Source: an uncultured Bacilli bacterium
Lineage (GTDB): Bacteria > Bacillota_I > Bacilli_A > RF39 > UBA660
Direction of reading: 5' to 3'
DNA: 64,000 bases
Assembly (NCBI GenBank): GCA_934162445.1
Contig: CAKPIT010000002.1
Coordinates: 62,001-126,000 of the forward strand
This document shows, one piece after another, positions 24,429 through 33,600 of this stretch. Position 1 is the stretch's first letter; each line of letters starts with the position of its first letter. Made by a program: the position numbers and the translations under genes. Below the pieces are notes generated by a model. That model did not search any database. It had not been told where the DNA came from and saw only the letters and a program-made list of their open reading frames with translations.

Positions 24429-25888
24429 ATGAACAAGAGAAAGTAAGACGTGAAAAATTAGAAAAAATTAGTGAGATAACGAATGCTTATCCAGAACGAT
24501 TTGAAATTACTCATGAGTTGAAGGATGCAAGAGAATTACCTGATGAAACTAAGGATGTTAAAATAGCAGGAAGAATTGTATTTCTTAGAAAAATGGGTAA
24601 GATGAGCTTTTTAAGACTTAGAGATTTTGATGGAGAGATTCAGGTTTCATTAAAACTTGATTTATTAGGAGAAGAGGCTTATAGTTTTTTTAAGAGTTTA
24701 ATAGATGTAGGAGATTATGTAGGATTTGAAGGAGAGATTTTTACTACACAAACTGGTGAAAAGACCCTTCGAGCTTCATCTTTAACTTTTTTAGGAAAGG
24801 CTTTAAGACCACTTCCTGAAAAATTTCATGGTTTAACTGATCCTGAGATGTGTTATAGAGAGCGATATGTCGACCTTATTATGAATAAGGAGACTCGTGA
24901 TAGATTCCATATTAGATATAAATTTATTCGTGAATTACGTACTTATTTAGAAAATTTAGGGTATTATGAAATTGAAACTCCTATTTTAAACAATAAGGCG
25001 AGTGGGGCTGTGGCAAGACCTTTTGTGTCTCATCATAATGCTCTTGATCTTGATGTTTATCTTCGTATTGCTCCTGAAACTTATATGAAAAGAGCAGTTC
25101 TTTCAGGAATGAATAAAGTTTTTGAGATTGCAAGATGTTTTAGAAATGAAGGAATGGATGCTACTCACTTACAAGATTTTACGATGATTGAAGCATATCA
25201 AGCTTATTATAATTATGAAGATAATATGAAGTTAATTCAAGATATGTTACAAACTATTATTATGAATACCTTTGGTACTTTAAATATTAAAGTAGGGGAT
25301 AAAATGATTGATATGAGTGGTACTTGGCCTAAGGTTTCATTTAGAGAACTTATTTTGAAGTATGCTAATATTGATATTAATGATTATCCTGATAAGGAAA
25401 GTTTACTTGCTATTATTAAAGAGAAGAAAATAGAACTTGATAGTGAGACTCCAGTTGAGAATTTAGGCTATGGTAATTTGATTGATTATCTTTATAAAAA
25501 AGTAGCGAGACCACATATTATTGAACCTATTTACTTAACTGAGCATCCAGTTAGTTTAAGTCCTTTAGCTAGAAGTAATGATGAGAGAAAAGAGATTACG
25601 GATAGATTCCAACTTGTAGTTAATGGTGCTGAACTTGTTAATGGTTTTAGTGAACTTGTTGATCCACAGGAACAAGAGAAAAGACTTCTTGATCAAGCGA
25701 AATTAAAAGATGCTGGTGATATGGAAGCTATGGAAATGGATTATGATTATATTGAAGCTATGGAATATGGTATGCCACCTATTTCTGGTTGGGGTATGGG
25801 AATTGATCGTATTGTTCAATTACTTACTGGTAGTGATAATATTCGCGATGTAGTTTTATTTCCTTTGATGAGACCATTAGATAAATAA
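24410..25888 (+). CDS. lysS: Lysyl-tRNA synthetase, class II
   Basis: A 492-aa class IIb synthetase that charges tRNA-Lys. The N-terminal OB-fold anticodon-binding domain covers about residues 45-150 (VKIAGRIVFLRKMGKMSFL). Catalytic motifs are motif 1 around FLETPIL-type text (YYEIETPIL), motif 2 FEIARCFRNEGMDATHLQDF near 242 and motif 3 GWGMGIDRIVQLLTG near 466. GGAGGAG precedes the ATG, which lies within the preceding gene. Same context as in Bacillus (yacF-lysS). Confidence 0.97.
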   Translation: MPRRELNEQEKVRREKLEKISEITNAYPERFEITHELKDARELPDETKDVKIAGRIVFLRKMGKMSFLRLRDFDGEIQVSLKLDLLGEEAYSFFKSLIDVGDYVGFEGEIFTTQTGEKTLRASSLTFLGKALRPLPEKFHGLTDPEMCYRERYVDLIMNKETRDRFHIRYKFIRELRTYLENLGYYEIETPILNNKASGAVARPFVSHHNALDLDVYLRIAPETYMKRAVLSGMNKVFEIARCFRNEGMDATHLQDFTMIEAYQAYYNYEDNMKLIQDMLQTIIMNTFGTLNIKVGDKMIDMSGTWPKVSFRELILKYANIDINDYPDKESLLAIIKEKKIELDSETPVENLGYGNLIDYLYKKVARPHIIEPIYLTEHPVSLSPLARSNDERKEITDRFQLVVNGAELVNGFSELVDPQEQEKRLLDQAKLKDAGDMEAMEMDYDYIEAMEYGMPPISGWGMGIDRIVQLLTGSDNIRDVVLFPLMRPLDK

Positions 25889-25891
25889 TAT

Positions 25892-25924
25892 AGATATCCA
25901 CAGAAGTTGTGGATATCTTTTTTT
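25892..25924 (+). terminator. Terminator of lysS
   Basis: AGATATCCACA pairs with TGTGGATATCT around GAAGT, followed by seven T. It is among the strongest hairpins in the window. Confidence 0.92.
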
Positions 25925-25943
25925 ATAAAAAGTCGGTAATTGC

Positions 25944-25972
25944 TTGTAAAATAAGGGAATTACTCGTATAAT
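25944..25972 (+). promoter_or_regulatory. Promoter of the membrane transporter gene
   Basis: TTGTAA (25944-25949) and perfect TATAAT (25967-25972) with a 17-base spacer. Confidence 0.68.
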
Positions 25973-25995
25973 TGTATTAGAAAGGAGAAATTAGT

Positions 25996-27393
25996 ATGAA
26001 AAAACATAATGCACTTAAAGTAGTTATTATTACATTACTTGTATTTGTATTACTAACATGGTTTATTCCTTGTGCTATTTATCAATCTTCTTATAGTGAA
26101 GTTGGTAGATATCAAGTTGGTATTTTTGATGTTGCTGCTTATCAATCTACAGTATTAGGTTATTTTGGTTATGTAGCATTATTTGTGTTAGTAATTGGTG
26201 GATTTTATGGTGTATTATATAAGACTGGTGTTTACCGTAAGATTCTTGATGGAATTTGTAAAAAATTAAAAGGTAAGGAAACTATTGCTATCATTGTTAT
26301 GATGTCATTACTTGCTATTTTAACTTCTTTAACTGGATTCCAAGTAGTACTACTTATGTTATTCCCATTTGTAATATCATTAGTATTAATGATGGGATAT
26401 AATAAAAAAGCAGCTGTTTTAGCTACTGCTGGTAGTGTCTCTGTTGGTCTTATGGGTACTACTTTTGCGTATAATACAACACAAGTATTGCAACAAGTTT
26501 TATCAGTTAAAGCTGTTGACTTAATTTGGGCTAAGATTATTTTATTAGTACTTGGTCTTGTTATTTTATCTTTCTACTTATTTAAGCTTGGTAAAGATGA
26601 AAGTACAAAAAAATGTGAGGATAAGGATTTATTTATTCCTGAAGCTTCTAAGGGAAAGGATAAAAAGAAAGTATGGCCATTAATGGTTATTCTTGATGTC
26701 ATGTTTGTAATTGGCGTTTTAGCTTTTATTCCTTGGAATTCAGCATTTTCAATTGATGCTTTTGAAAAAGCTACTGATGCTTTCTTAAAGTTTGAAGTAT
26801 TTAAATTCCCAATTTTCGGTAAGATTTTTGGTTCTGTTAATGCTTTTGGTTCTTGGTCATTCCTTGAATTAATTACTTTAATGTTAGTAGCTATTATCAT
26901 CATTAAATTTGTATATAAGATTAAATGGGATGATATTTTTGATGGTTTTGGTAATGGTGCTAAGAAAGCAATGTTACCAGCCTTCCTTATTCTTTTAATC
27001 TATACTTGTATTGTACTTACTACTTATAATCCATTCCAATTAGTTATTTATAAAGTAATTCTTGGAATGAGTAAAGGTTTTAATATTTTTACAACTTTCT
27101 TAGTAGCATTATTTGCAAGTATCTTTAATGGTGATCCATTGTATGCTTTTAATAGTGTACTACCTTATATGGTTAGTGTTATTAAAAGTAGTAGTAATTA
27201 TCAACTTATTGCTGTTATTTTCCAAGCAATATTTGGTATTGTTACTTTAGTTGCTCCTACTAGTATTCCATTAATGCTTACTTTAGCTTATACTGATGTT
27301 TCATTCAAAGATTGGCTTAAGTATATTTGGAAAGTATTAGTAGCATTACTTGTATTAGCATTTATTATATTTACAATTTTAATATTAATTTAA
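25996..27393 (+). CDS. Polytopic transporter, YfcC/AbgT-like
   Basis: A 465-aa integral membrane protein with about 11-12 hydrophobic segments. It begins like YfcC-type ion-transporter-superfamily carriers: a first helix ending in LLTWFIP, then SEVGRYQVGIFDV and YVALFVLVIGGFYGVLYKTGVY. A charged cytoplasmic loop (about 200-225) splits the two halves. Substrates of this family include amino acids, peptides and dicarboxylates and cannot be told from sequence. It stands alone between strong promoter and terminator, and its codons favour C-ending TTC and ATC more than its neighbours, pointing to high expression. Confidence 0.68.
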   Translation: MKKHNALKVVIITLLVFVLLTWFIPCAIYQSSYSEVGRYQVGIFDVAAYQSTVLGYFGYVALFVLVIGGFYGVLYKTGVYRKILDGICKKLKGKETIAIIVMMSLLAILTSLTGFQVVLLMLFPFVISLVLMMGYNKKAAVLATAGSVSVGLMGTTFAYNTTQVLQQVLSVKAVDLIWAKIILLVLGLVILSFYLFKLGKDESTKKCEDKDLFIPEASKGKDKKKVWPLMVILDVMFVIGVLAFIPWNSAFSIDAFEKATDAFLKFEVFKFPIFGKIFGSVNAFGSWSFLELITLMLVAIIIIKFVYKIKWDDIFDGFGNGAKKAMLPAFLILLIYTCIVLTTYNPFQLVIYKVILGMSKGFNIFTTFLVALFASIFNGDPLYAFNSVLPYMVSVIKSSSNYQLIAVIFQAIFGIVTLVAPTSIPLMLTLAYTDVSFKDWLKYIWKVLVALLVLAFIIFTILILI

Positions 27394-27400
27394 TTGTAAT

Positions 27401-27424
27401 GAAGCCTTCGGGCTTCTTTTTTTG
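27401..27424 (+). terminator. Terminator of the transporter gene
   Basis: GAAGCC pairs with GGCTTC around a stable TTCG tetraloop, then seven T. Confidence 0.93.
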
Positions 27425-27448
27425 TCATTTTTTTGGGGTCTTTTAAAC

Positions 27449-27477
27449 TTGATTAGATGTCTTCTTCTTTTTAAAAT
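27449..27477 (+). promoter_or_regulatory. Promoter of clpC
   Basis: TTGATT (27449-27454) and TAAAAT (27472-27477) with a 17-base spacer. No CtsR direct repeat or CIRCE element is visible nearby. Confidence 0.55.
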
Positions 27478-27498
27478 AGTAATAGATAGGAGGAAAAT

Positions 27499-29790
27499 AT
27501 GTTTTCAAGATTTAGTGAGGATGCCCAAAAAGCTTTAATATTAGCGAAAGCAGAGATGAATAGTTTGCATCATCCTTATGTGGGTAGTGAGCATTTATTT
27601 TTGGCAATACTTTCGATGAAAACTTTGGATATAACAAAAAAGTTAGCACATTATAATATTACTTATGACATCTTTAAAAAGGAACTTATTAAAATAGTAG
27701 GAATGGGAAAGGAAGCTTCAAGTTGGTTTTTATATACACCACTATTAAAACGAGTAATTGAAACTGCTATTTTAAATAGTAAAGAAAAAGGCGAGGTAGA
27801 AGTTTCTATTAATGAGTTGTTGATGGCTATTTTGGAAGAAGGAGAAGGCGTAGCAATTAGACTTTTAATTGGCCTTAATATTGATATTGATGAAATATAT
27901 AATAATCTGTCTAAAGATTTTGAAGGGACAAAAAGGGTTGTTCACAAAAAACTTTTGGTGGATGATTATGGAGTTAATTTAAATAAAAAAGTGTGTGATA
28001 ATGATGTTGATCCGGTGATTGGAAGAGATGATGAGATTAATGCCTTAATTGAAGTTTTGTGTAGAAGGGGGAAGAATAATCCATTATTAATTGGGGAAGC
28101 GGGGGTTGGAAAGACAGCCCTTGTAGAGGAGTTAGCTAGAAGAATTGTGGAAGGGAGAGTGCCTGTTTCTTTAAAAAATAAAATTATTATTTCGTTACCA
28201 ATGGCTAGTTTAGTAGCGGGGACTAAATATCGTGGTGAATTTGAAGAGAGAATTTCTAAGATTTTAAAGGAACTTGAAAATAACAAGGAAATAATTATTT
28301 TTATTGACGAAGTTCATACCATTGTAGGAGCGGGTGGTGCTGAAGGGGCGATTGATGCTTCTAATATTATTAAACCAGCACTGGCAAGGGGAAAATTACA
28401 GTTAATTGGGGCTACAACTGTTGGAGAATACCATACTTTTATTGAAAAAGATAAAGCCTTAAATAGAAGATTTCAATTAATTATGGTAGAAGAGCCTTCT
28501 TTAGCAAAAACAAAGGAAATTCTGAAGAAATTGAAGCCATTATATGAAGCGTATCATTTTGTTAGCATTGATGATAATATTATTGATTTAATAGTGGAAC
28601 TTAGTAATACTTATATTTATGAATATTATCAACCAGATAAGGCAATTGATATTTTGGATGAAGTTTGTACAAAGGCATCTCTTGTGGAAAATAAGACGGA
28701 TATTAAGATAAGTTTTATTAATAGTGAGCTTAGTAAGGTTATAAATCTTAAGAAAAAAGCGATTATGAATCAGGATTTTGAACTTGCATCTGTTTTTAAA
28801 GAAAAAGAAAAGAAGTTATTGAGTGAAAGAAATTCTTTGGAACTTAAACTTTTAAAAAGAAAAAAGCCTAAGAAAATTACGGCTGATATGGTGGGGAAGG
28901 TTATTTATTTAAAGACAAAGATTCCAGTTTATGAAGTTAATAAGAATTCTCTTAAAAGGATAAATCTTTTGGATAAAAAATTAAATAGTAAGGTTTTAGG
29001 ACAAGAGAAAGTTATTAAAGATTTATGTAGTCGTGTTAAAAAAATTCAATTGGGGTTTAGAGAAAAACCAAAGGTTCAATCTTTTCTTTTTTCGGGAATG
29101 ACTGGAGTTGGGAAAACTTTGTTAGTTAAGGAATTTGCTAAAGAAATATATGATGATAGTAGTTTTATTAGACTTGATATGAGTGAATTTAGAGAAGATC
29201 ATGCAGTTAGTAAAATTATAGGCTCACCGCCCGGATATGTTGGCTTTGATAATCATATTACAATTCTTGATACAATTAGAATGCATCCTCATGCTGTGGT
29301 GTTACTTGATGAGATTGAAAAGGCTAGTAGTGCGGTGTTAAAGTTATTTTTACAGGTGCTTGATGAAGGATTTTTAACGGATTCGAGAGGTAGAAAAGTA
29401 AGATTTGATAATGTATTTTTATTTATGACTACTAATTTGGGATTTCATAGTGATGACCTTGGATTTTTAACAAGTAAAAAAGAAGAGGAATCGTTGGAAG
29501 ATTTTTTAGGTGTTGAGTTTGTTAACCGTATTGATAAAGTTTATTATTTTGAAAAACTTGATAGAGATACAATAAGAAAAATTGTATTGATGAAGCTTAA
29601 TATTTTGAAAAAAGCTTTTAAGAAGAAGGAACTTAATGTAAAGTTTTCCACATCTATTGTGGATAAAGTTATTGATATGTCTATGTTTGATAAATTTGGA
29701 GCGAGACGTGTGGATAAAGTTATTGATGAAGTGGTAACACCTTTGATTGTTGATGCATGGTATTATGGAAAAAAGGAAGTGAAAGTATAA
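27499..29790 (+). CDS. clpC: ATP-dependent Clp protease ATPase subunit ClpC
   Basis: A 763-aa Hsp100 unfoldase that feeds ClpP (encoded in this window at 42182). It has the N-terminal Clp repeat domain (about 1-140), Walker A of D1 GEAGVGKT near 199 with IIFIDEVHTIVG, a middle region with a UVR-like helix pair (MNQDFELASVFKEKEKKLL near 425) typical of ClpC, and Walker A of D2 GMTGVGKT near 533 with VVLLDEIEKAS. It is about 50 residues shorter than Bacillus ClpC. The ctsR-mcsA-mcsB genes that normally precede it are not present, so its usual repressor and adaptor are missing from this locus. Confidence 0.95.
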   Translation: MFSRFSEDAQKALILAKAEMNSLHHPYVGSEHLFLAILSMKTLDITKKLAHYNITYDIFKKELIKIVGMGKEASSWFLYTPLLKRVIETAILNSKEKGEVEVSINELLMAILEEGEGVAIRLLIGLNIDIDEIYNNLSKDFEGTKRVVHKKLLVDDYGVNLNKKVCDNDVDPVIGRDDEINALIEVLCRRGKNNPLLIGEAGVGKTALVEELARRIVEGRVPVSLKNKIIISLPMASLVAGTKYRGEFEERISKILKELENNKEIIIFIDEVHTIVGAGGAEGAIDASNIIKPALARGKLQLIGATTVGEYHTFIEKDKALNRRFQLIMVEEPSLAKTKEILKKLKPLYEAYHFVSIDDNIIDLIVELSNTYIYEYYQPDKAIDILDEVCTKASLVENKTDIKISFINSELSKVINLKKKAIMNQDFELASVFKEKEKKLLSERNSLELKLLKRKKPKKITADMVGKVIYLKTKIPVYEVNKNSLKRINLLDKKLNSKVLGQEKVIKDLCSRVKKIQLGFREKPKVQSFLFSGMTGVGKTLLVKEFAKEIYDDSSFIRLDMSEFREDHAVSKIIGSPPGYVGFDNHITILDTIRMHPHAVVLLDEIEKASSAVLKLFLQVLDEGFLTDSRGRKVRFDNVFLFMTTNLGFHSDDLGFLTSKKEEESLEDFLGVEFVNRIDKVYYFEKLDRDTIRKIVLMKLNILKKAFKKKELNVKFSTSIVDKVIDMSMFDKFGARRVDKVIDEVVTPLIVDAWYYGKKEVKV

Positions 29791-29792
29791 TA

Positions 29793-29820
29793 AAAAAGCT
29801 TGTTAAGGCTTTTTATTTTT
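29793..29820. terminator. Shared terminator between clpC and the convergent gene
   Basis: AAAAAGC (29793-29799) pairs with GCTTTTT (29808-29814). It is flanked by A and T runs on the outer sides, so it can act in both directions. Confidence 0.75.
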
Positions 29821-30328
29821 TATATAATGTCATGTATTTAGCACTTGTGTAATCAAGGAATACTTTAATTGTTGAACAATCATCAGCTAGTAAATAATTT
29901 TCTGAGTAATAATTTGGGTATTCGTCAGCGGGAGCAGATATTTCTGATGGATGAATAAATGTTATAGTATTGCCGTTGATGTAAAAGGATCCGGTTTGGG
30001 TTTGAACATCTCCAAAGGTAGCTTTGTAATGATTATTTTCATCAAGAATATAGGTATAGTTTAAGTTAGTAGTTAGAGTTATGCCTCTATTAATTTCTTC
30101 AGTATATTCTCCATGATATGTACCAGTACATTTAGGAACATCTTTAGTTGTTGTTTCAACTTTATTTTCAGATTCATTTTTTTCATTCTCTGTTTTTTTC
30201 TTTTCGTTTTCTGTTTCTTGAGCTTGGTTGCTATTTTCTTTGCTAGTTAAAGTTTTTTCAAAAATAATATAACTAGTAGTAGCAACTAAAGCTAACGAAA
30301 GAACAATTATGATAATATTTTTTTTCAT
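29813..30328 (-). CDS. Membrane-anchored or secreted protein of unknown function
   Basis: A 171-aa protein with an N-terminal hydrophobic segment (residues about 4-22), a highly charged Glu/Lys/Asn linker (about 28-62) and a C-terminal beta-rich domain with two Cys (near 67 and 150) that could form a disulfide. The C-terminal part contains CTGTYHGEY, YTYILDENNHYKATF and GSFYINGNTITFI, a pattern of small beta-barrel lipocalin-like domains found in many uncharacterised Firmicute surface proteins. No lipobox is present. AGGAGG lies before the start on the minus strand. It is monocistronic and convergent with clpC. Confidence 0.78.
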   Translation of the reverse strand: MKKNIIIIVLSLALVATTSYIIFEKTLTSKENSNQAQETENEKKKTENEKNESENKVETTTKDVPKCTGTYHGEYTEEINRGITLTTNLNYTYILDENNHYKATFGDVQTQTGSFYINGNTITFIHPSEISAPADEYPNYYSENYLLADDCSTIKVFLDYTSAKYMTLYKK

Positions 30329-30452
30329 TTCTTCCTCCTATCTTATCATAATATAATAATACAATATTATTGGTTAAATAACAAGTATTAAAGTTTATTT
30401 TATTTCAATATGGTTTGTGTTATAATAAAGAAAATGTGAAAGGGAGAGATCT

Positions 30453-31838
30453 ATGAAGATTTATAATACATTAACAAGAAAAATTGAAGAGTTTGTTCCA
30501 AAAGATAAAAATGAAGTTAAAATGTATACTTGTGGACCGACTGTTTATAGTTATGCTCATATTGGTAATTTAAGGACTTATATAATGGAAGATGTTTTGG
30601 AAAAGACGCTTACTTATTTAGGTTATAATGTTAAGAGGGTAATGAATATAACTGATGTTGGTCATTTGTCTAGTGATTCTGATAGTGGTGAAGATAAAAT
30701 GCTTAAAAGTGCTAAGAAGGAACATAAAGCGGTATTAGATATTGCTAAATTTTATACGGATGCATTTATGAATGATACTAGAAAATTAAATATTAAATGG
30801 CCTAGTATTGTTAGTCCTGCTACTGATAATATTGATATGTATATAAAGATTATTACAGATCTTCTTGATAAGGGGTTTGCTTATGCTTCAGGGGGTAATA
30901 TTTATTTTGATACTTCTAAAGTAAAGGATTACTACTGTTTAACTAACCATAAGATTGATGATATGGTGGTTGGGGTTCGTGATGGTGTTTTATTTGATAG
31001 CAATAAGAAGAATCAGGCTGATTTTGCTTTGTGGTTTACTAAGTCCAAATTTGAAGATCAAGAATTAAAATGGGATAGTCCATTTGGTTATGGTTATCCG
31101 GGTTGGCATATTGAATGTTCGGCGATTGCTATTAGTAATCTTGGAGAATATCTTGATATTCACTGTGGGGGAATTGATAATATTTTTCCGCATCATACTA
31201 ATGAAATTGCTCAAAGTGAAGCTTATTTAGGACATAAATGGTGTAGTTATTGGGTTCATGGTGAACATTTAAATGATAAGAGTGGAAAGATTAGTAAAAG
31301 TAAGGGGACAATGTTAACAGTATCATTACTAGAAAGTAAGGGTTATGATCCTCTTAGTTATCGATATATGTGTTTGGAGTCTCATTACCGAAAACCGTTA
31401 CTATTTTCATATGAGGCTTTGGATAAGGCTTCTAATGATTATAGAAAATTAAATAAAAGAGTTTTGGCTCTTTCAGATGATGGTGAAATTCTTGATGATT
31501 TAGTTAGTGAATATAAAAAGAAGTTTGGAGATAGTCTTTCTCTTGATTTAAATACAGCGATGGCACTTACCGTTTTATATGATGTCTTAAAAGACAATAG
31601 ACTTAATGATAAGAGTAAAAGAGAATTAATAACATCTTTTGATGAGGTACTTAGTCTTGATTTATTAAAAGAGGAAACAGTAGAGATTAGTGATGATATT
31701 AAAACGTTGATTCAAAAGCGTGATGAATTTAAAAAAGAAAAAAATTTTGCTGAGGCTGATAAGATTCGGGATCAATTATTAGAGATGGGAATTAAATTAA
31801 TTGATAGTCGTGATGGTACTAAATATGAAGTAATTTAA
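30453..31838 (+). CDS. cysS: Cysteinyl-tRNA synthetase
   Basis: A 461-aa class I synthetase. It starts with the typical MKIYNTLTRKIEEFVP and has the zinc-ligand and HIGH region CGPTVYSYAHIGNLRT near residue 28, TDVGHLSSD, the second zinc Cys-His set in PGWHIECSAI and GGIDNIFPHHTNE, and KISKSKG near 278. The C-terminal DALR-type helical domain ends EMGIKLIDSRDGTKYEV. AAGGGAGAG precedes the ATG. In Bacillus cysS is followed directly by mrnC; here one gene (31850) is inserted. Confidence 0.97.
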   Translation: MKIYNTLTRKIEEFVPKDKNEVKMYTCGPTVYSYAHIGNLRTYIMEDVLEKTLTYLGYNVKRVMNITDVGHLSSDSDSGEDKMLKSAKKEHKAVLDIAKFYTDAFMNDTRKLNIKWPSIVSPATDNIDMYIKIITDLLDKGFAYASGGNIYFDTSKVKDYYCLTNHKIDDMVVGVRDGVLFDSNKKNQADFALWFTKSKFEDQELKWDSPFGYGYPGWHIECSAIAISNLGEYLDIHCGGIDNIFPHHTNEIAQSEAYLGHKWCSYWVHGEHLNDKSGKISKSKGTMLTVSLLESKGYDPLSYRYMCLESHYRKPLLFSYEALDKASNDYRKLNKRVLALSDDGEILDDLVSEYKKKFGDSLSLDLNTAMALTVLYDVLKDNRLNDKSKRELITSFDEVLSLDLLKEETVEISDDIKTLIQKRDEFKKEKNFAEADKIRDQLLEMGIKLIDSRDGTKYEVI

Positions 31839-31849
31839 AGGAGAAATTA

Positions 31850-32530
31850 ATGAAATATATTTGTTATGGCTTAATACTTATAACTTTGATAATAATGATT
31901 AGTATAGTTGTTATGCTGATGTTTTTGTATCATAAATATAGTAAAATAAAAGTAACTAAAAAAATAGATTTATTATTACTTTTAGAAAAGTTTAATTTCT
32001 CTTTTTTTTCTTTGAAAGATAGTAGATTTAGAGTTAACTTCGATTTTAAAAATAAATCCTTAAAACTTTCAGATGGCTTTTTGACTAATACAGTTTTTTC
32101 AACGGCTTGCCTTATTCATTTTTTGGGACATATATGTCAGAAGGAAAAAGATAGTTATTGGTTAAAAATACATGGAGTTTTAGATTCTTTTCTTGATTTT
32201 AGTAGTAAGTTTAGTTATATGGCACTATTAATTGGGTTTATTTTTCTGTTTGATAAATTGATTGTGGTAGGCTTTTTCCTTTTTATGTTAATTTTTCTTA
32301 TTAAATTAATCTTTCTTCCCTTTGAGTTTGAAGCATCAAAGTTGGGACTTTCATTACTTTTGGAAAATAAAATGCTTACGGGTAGTGATAAGGTGAAGGT
32401 TTCTAAAGTGTTAGGGGTTATTTCTTGTTCTTCGCTTGCATCATTATTAACTACTTTGTTTACAATGTTTCAAAAGATTTGGTTTGTTTTAATAAATAAT
32501 AGAGAGGGAAGATTTGATGATGGATGTTAG
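31850..32530 (+). CDS. YugP-like zinc peptidase homologue, catalytic Glu lost
   Basis: A 226-aa membrane protein related to the YugP (DUF2298-like neutral zinc peptidase) family: one N-terminal segment (about 5-28), the metal-binding region, two more segments (about 120-160), LPFEFEASKLGLSLL near 155 (family LPVEFxAS, with the third metal-ligand Glu) and a final segment. The metalloprotease motif, HEVGH in active members, reads HFLGH at residues 90-94: both His are kept but the catalytic Glu is Phe. The protein is therefore probably not proteolytic. It sits between cysS and mrnC and overlaps the mrnC start by 14 bases. Confidence 0.72.
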   Translation: MKYICYGLILITLIIMISIVVMLMFLYHKYSKIKVTKKIDLLLLLEKFNFSFFSLKDSRFRVNFDFKNKSLKLSDGFLTNTVFSTACLIHFLGHICQKEKDSYWLKIHGVLDSFLDFSSKFSYMALLIGFIFLFDKLIVVGFFLFMLIFLIKLIFLPFEFEASKLGLSLLLENKMLTGSDKVKVSKVLGVISCSSLASLLTTLFTMFQKIWFVLINNREGRFDDGC

Positions 32531-32897
32531 AATGGTTAATTCGCTTGTTTTGGCTTATCTTGGTGATAGTATTTATGAAGAGTATGTTAGATGTCATTTA
32601 ATTAAACAGGGAATAAATAAGGTTAATGAATTACAGGAAGCAGCTATTAGGTATGTTAGTGCTAAAAGACAGGCTTATTATTTAGATAGTTTGTTTGATT
32701 ATAACTTTTTTTCTTTAGAGGAGGTTGAAGTAATTAAAAGAGCTCGAAACTCCAAGAGTCATGCTAATCCTAAGGGATGTAGTGTGATTGAATATAAAAA
32801 GGCAACGGGCTTAGAAGCTATTATTGGTTATTGGTATTTGGAGAAGAAATATGAAAAAATAGAAGCAATGATGGAGGAAATATTTAAGATATGTTAG
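32517..32897 (+). CDS. mrnC: Mini-ribonuclease 3 MrnC
   Basis: A 126-aa RNase III catalytic domain without the double-stranded-RNA-binding domain; in Bacillus MrnC matures 23S rRNA. Features are NSLVLAYLGDSIYEEYVR (the conserved acidic metal site LGDSIYE), EAAIRYVSAKRQ, and ARNSKSHANPKG near residue 77, then YKKATGLEAIIGYWYL with the second acidic site. Starts at TTG 32514, ATG 32517 or ATG 32520 are all in frame; the GAGGGAAG site fits 32517. It overlaps the preceding gene and rlmB. Confidence 0.94.
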   Translation: MMDVRMVNSLVLAYLGDSIYEEYVRCHLIKQGINKVNELQEAAIRYVSAKRQAYYLDSLFDYNFFSLEEVEVIKRARNSKSHANPKGCSVIEYKKATGLEAIIGYWYLEKKYEKIEAMMEEIFKIC

Positions 32898-33595
32898 TAT
32901 ATGGAAAAAATGTAGCAGAAAGAATTTTAAAGGATGAAAATTTAGAGAAAAAAATTAAAGTGATATATACAGATTCAATCTTTTATGAAAAGAATAGTAA
33001 TTTATTTAGAAAAATTGCTAATTCTAAAATAAAAATTGTGGAAAATAGAAAATTAGATGATTTGGCAAAAGGAGTTCATCAAGGTATAATCATTGATATG
33101 GAGGAGTACCAATATACTAATTTAGATGAATTTTTAAGAAAAGATAATAAATCAGTTATTATTTTAGATCATATTCTTGATCCACATAATTTAGGGGCAA
33201 TTATAAGAACGGCAGTAGCAGCTTCTTTTGATGCAGTTATTATTCCTAAAGATCGACAGGCTTTAGTTAATGCGACAGTTGTAAAAACTTCCGTAGGGGC
33301 AATTTATGATATTGATGTGATTGCTGTTACTAATATTAATAGATGTATCGATCAGTTAAAACAACATGATTATTGGATTTATGGTAGTAGTTTAGATGGG
33401 GTAAGTTATGATACAGTTGATTATGATAGAAAAGTTGCTCTAATTATTGGTAATGAAGAGAAAGGAATGTCAAAGCTTGTTAAAGATAATAGTGATTTTT
33501 TAATTCGTATTCCAATTTCGTCTAAAATTGATAGTTTGAATGCATCAGTAGCAGCTGGTATTATGATGTTTGAGGTAGTCCGAAGTAGAAAGTAG
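32891..33595 (+). CDS. rlmB: 23S rRNA G2251 2'-O-methyltransferase RlmB (TrmH family)
   Basis: A 234-aa SPOUT methyltransferase. An N-terminal substrate-binding domain (VYGKNVAERIL, AKGVHQGI) precedes the knotted catalytic domain with ILDHILDPHNLGAIIRTA (motif 1, catalytic Asn and Arg), ALIIGNEEKGMSKL (motif 2) and IPISSKIDSLNASVAAGI (motif 3). The ATG lies seven bases inside mrnC. The cysS-mrnC-rlmB-sigH order is conserved in Bacillus (where yacP follows rlmB; it is absent here). Confidence 0.95.
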   Translation: MLVYGKNVAERILKDENLEKKIKVIYTDSIFYEKNSNLFRKIANSKIKIVENRKLDDLAKGVHQGIIIDMEEYQYTNLDEFLRKDNKSVIILDHILDPHNLGAIIRTAVAASFDAVIIPKDRQALVNATVVKTSVGAIYDIDVIAVTNINRCIDQLKQHDYWIYGSSLDGVSYDTVDYDRKVALIIGNEEKGMSKLVKDNSDFLIRIPISSKIDSLNASVAAGIMMFEVVRSRK

Positions 33596-33600
33596 GAGTT

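Noticed and set aside
30400..30450. Promoter of cysS
   Set aside because: TATAAT is present at about 30419, but no -35 close to consensus lies 16-18 bases upstream, so it is not listed.
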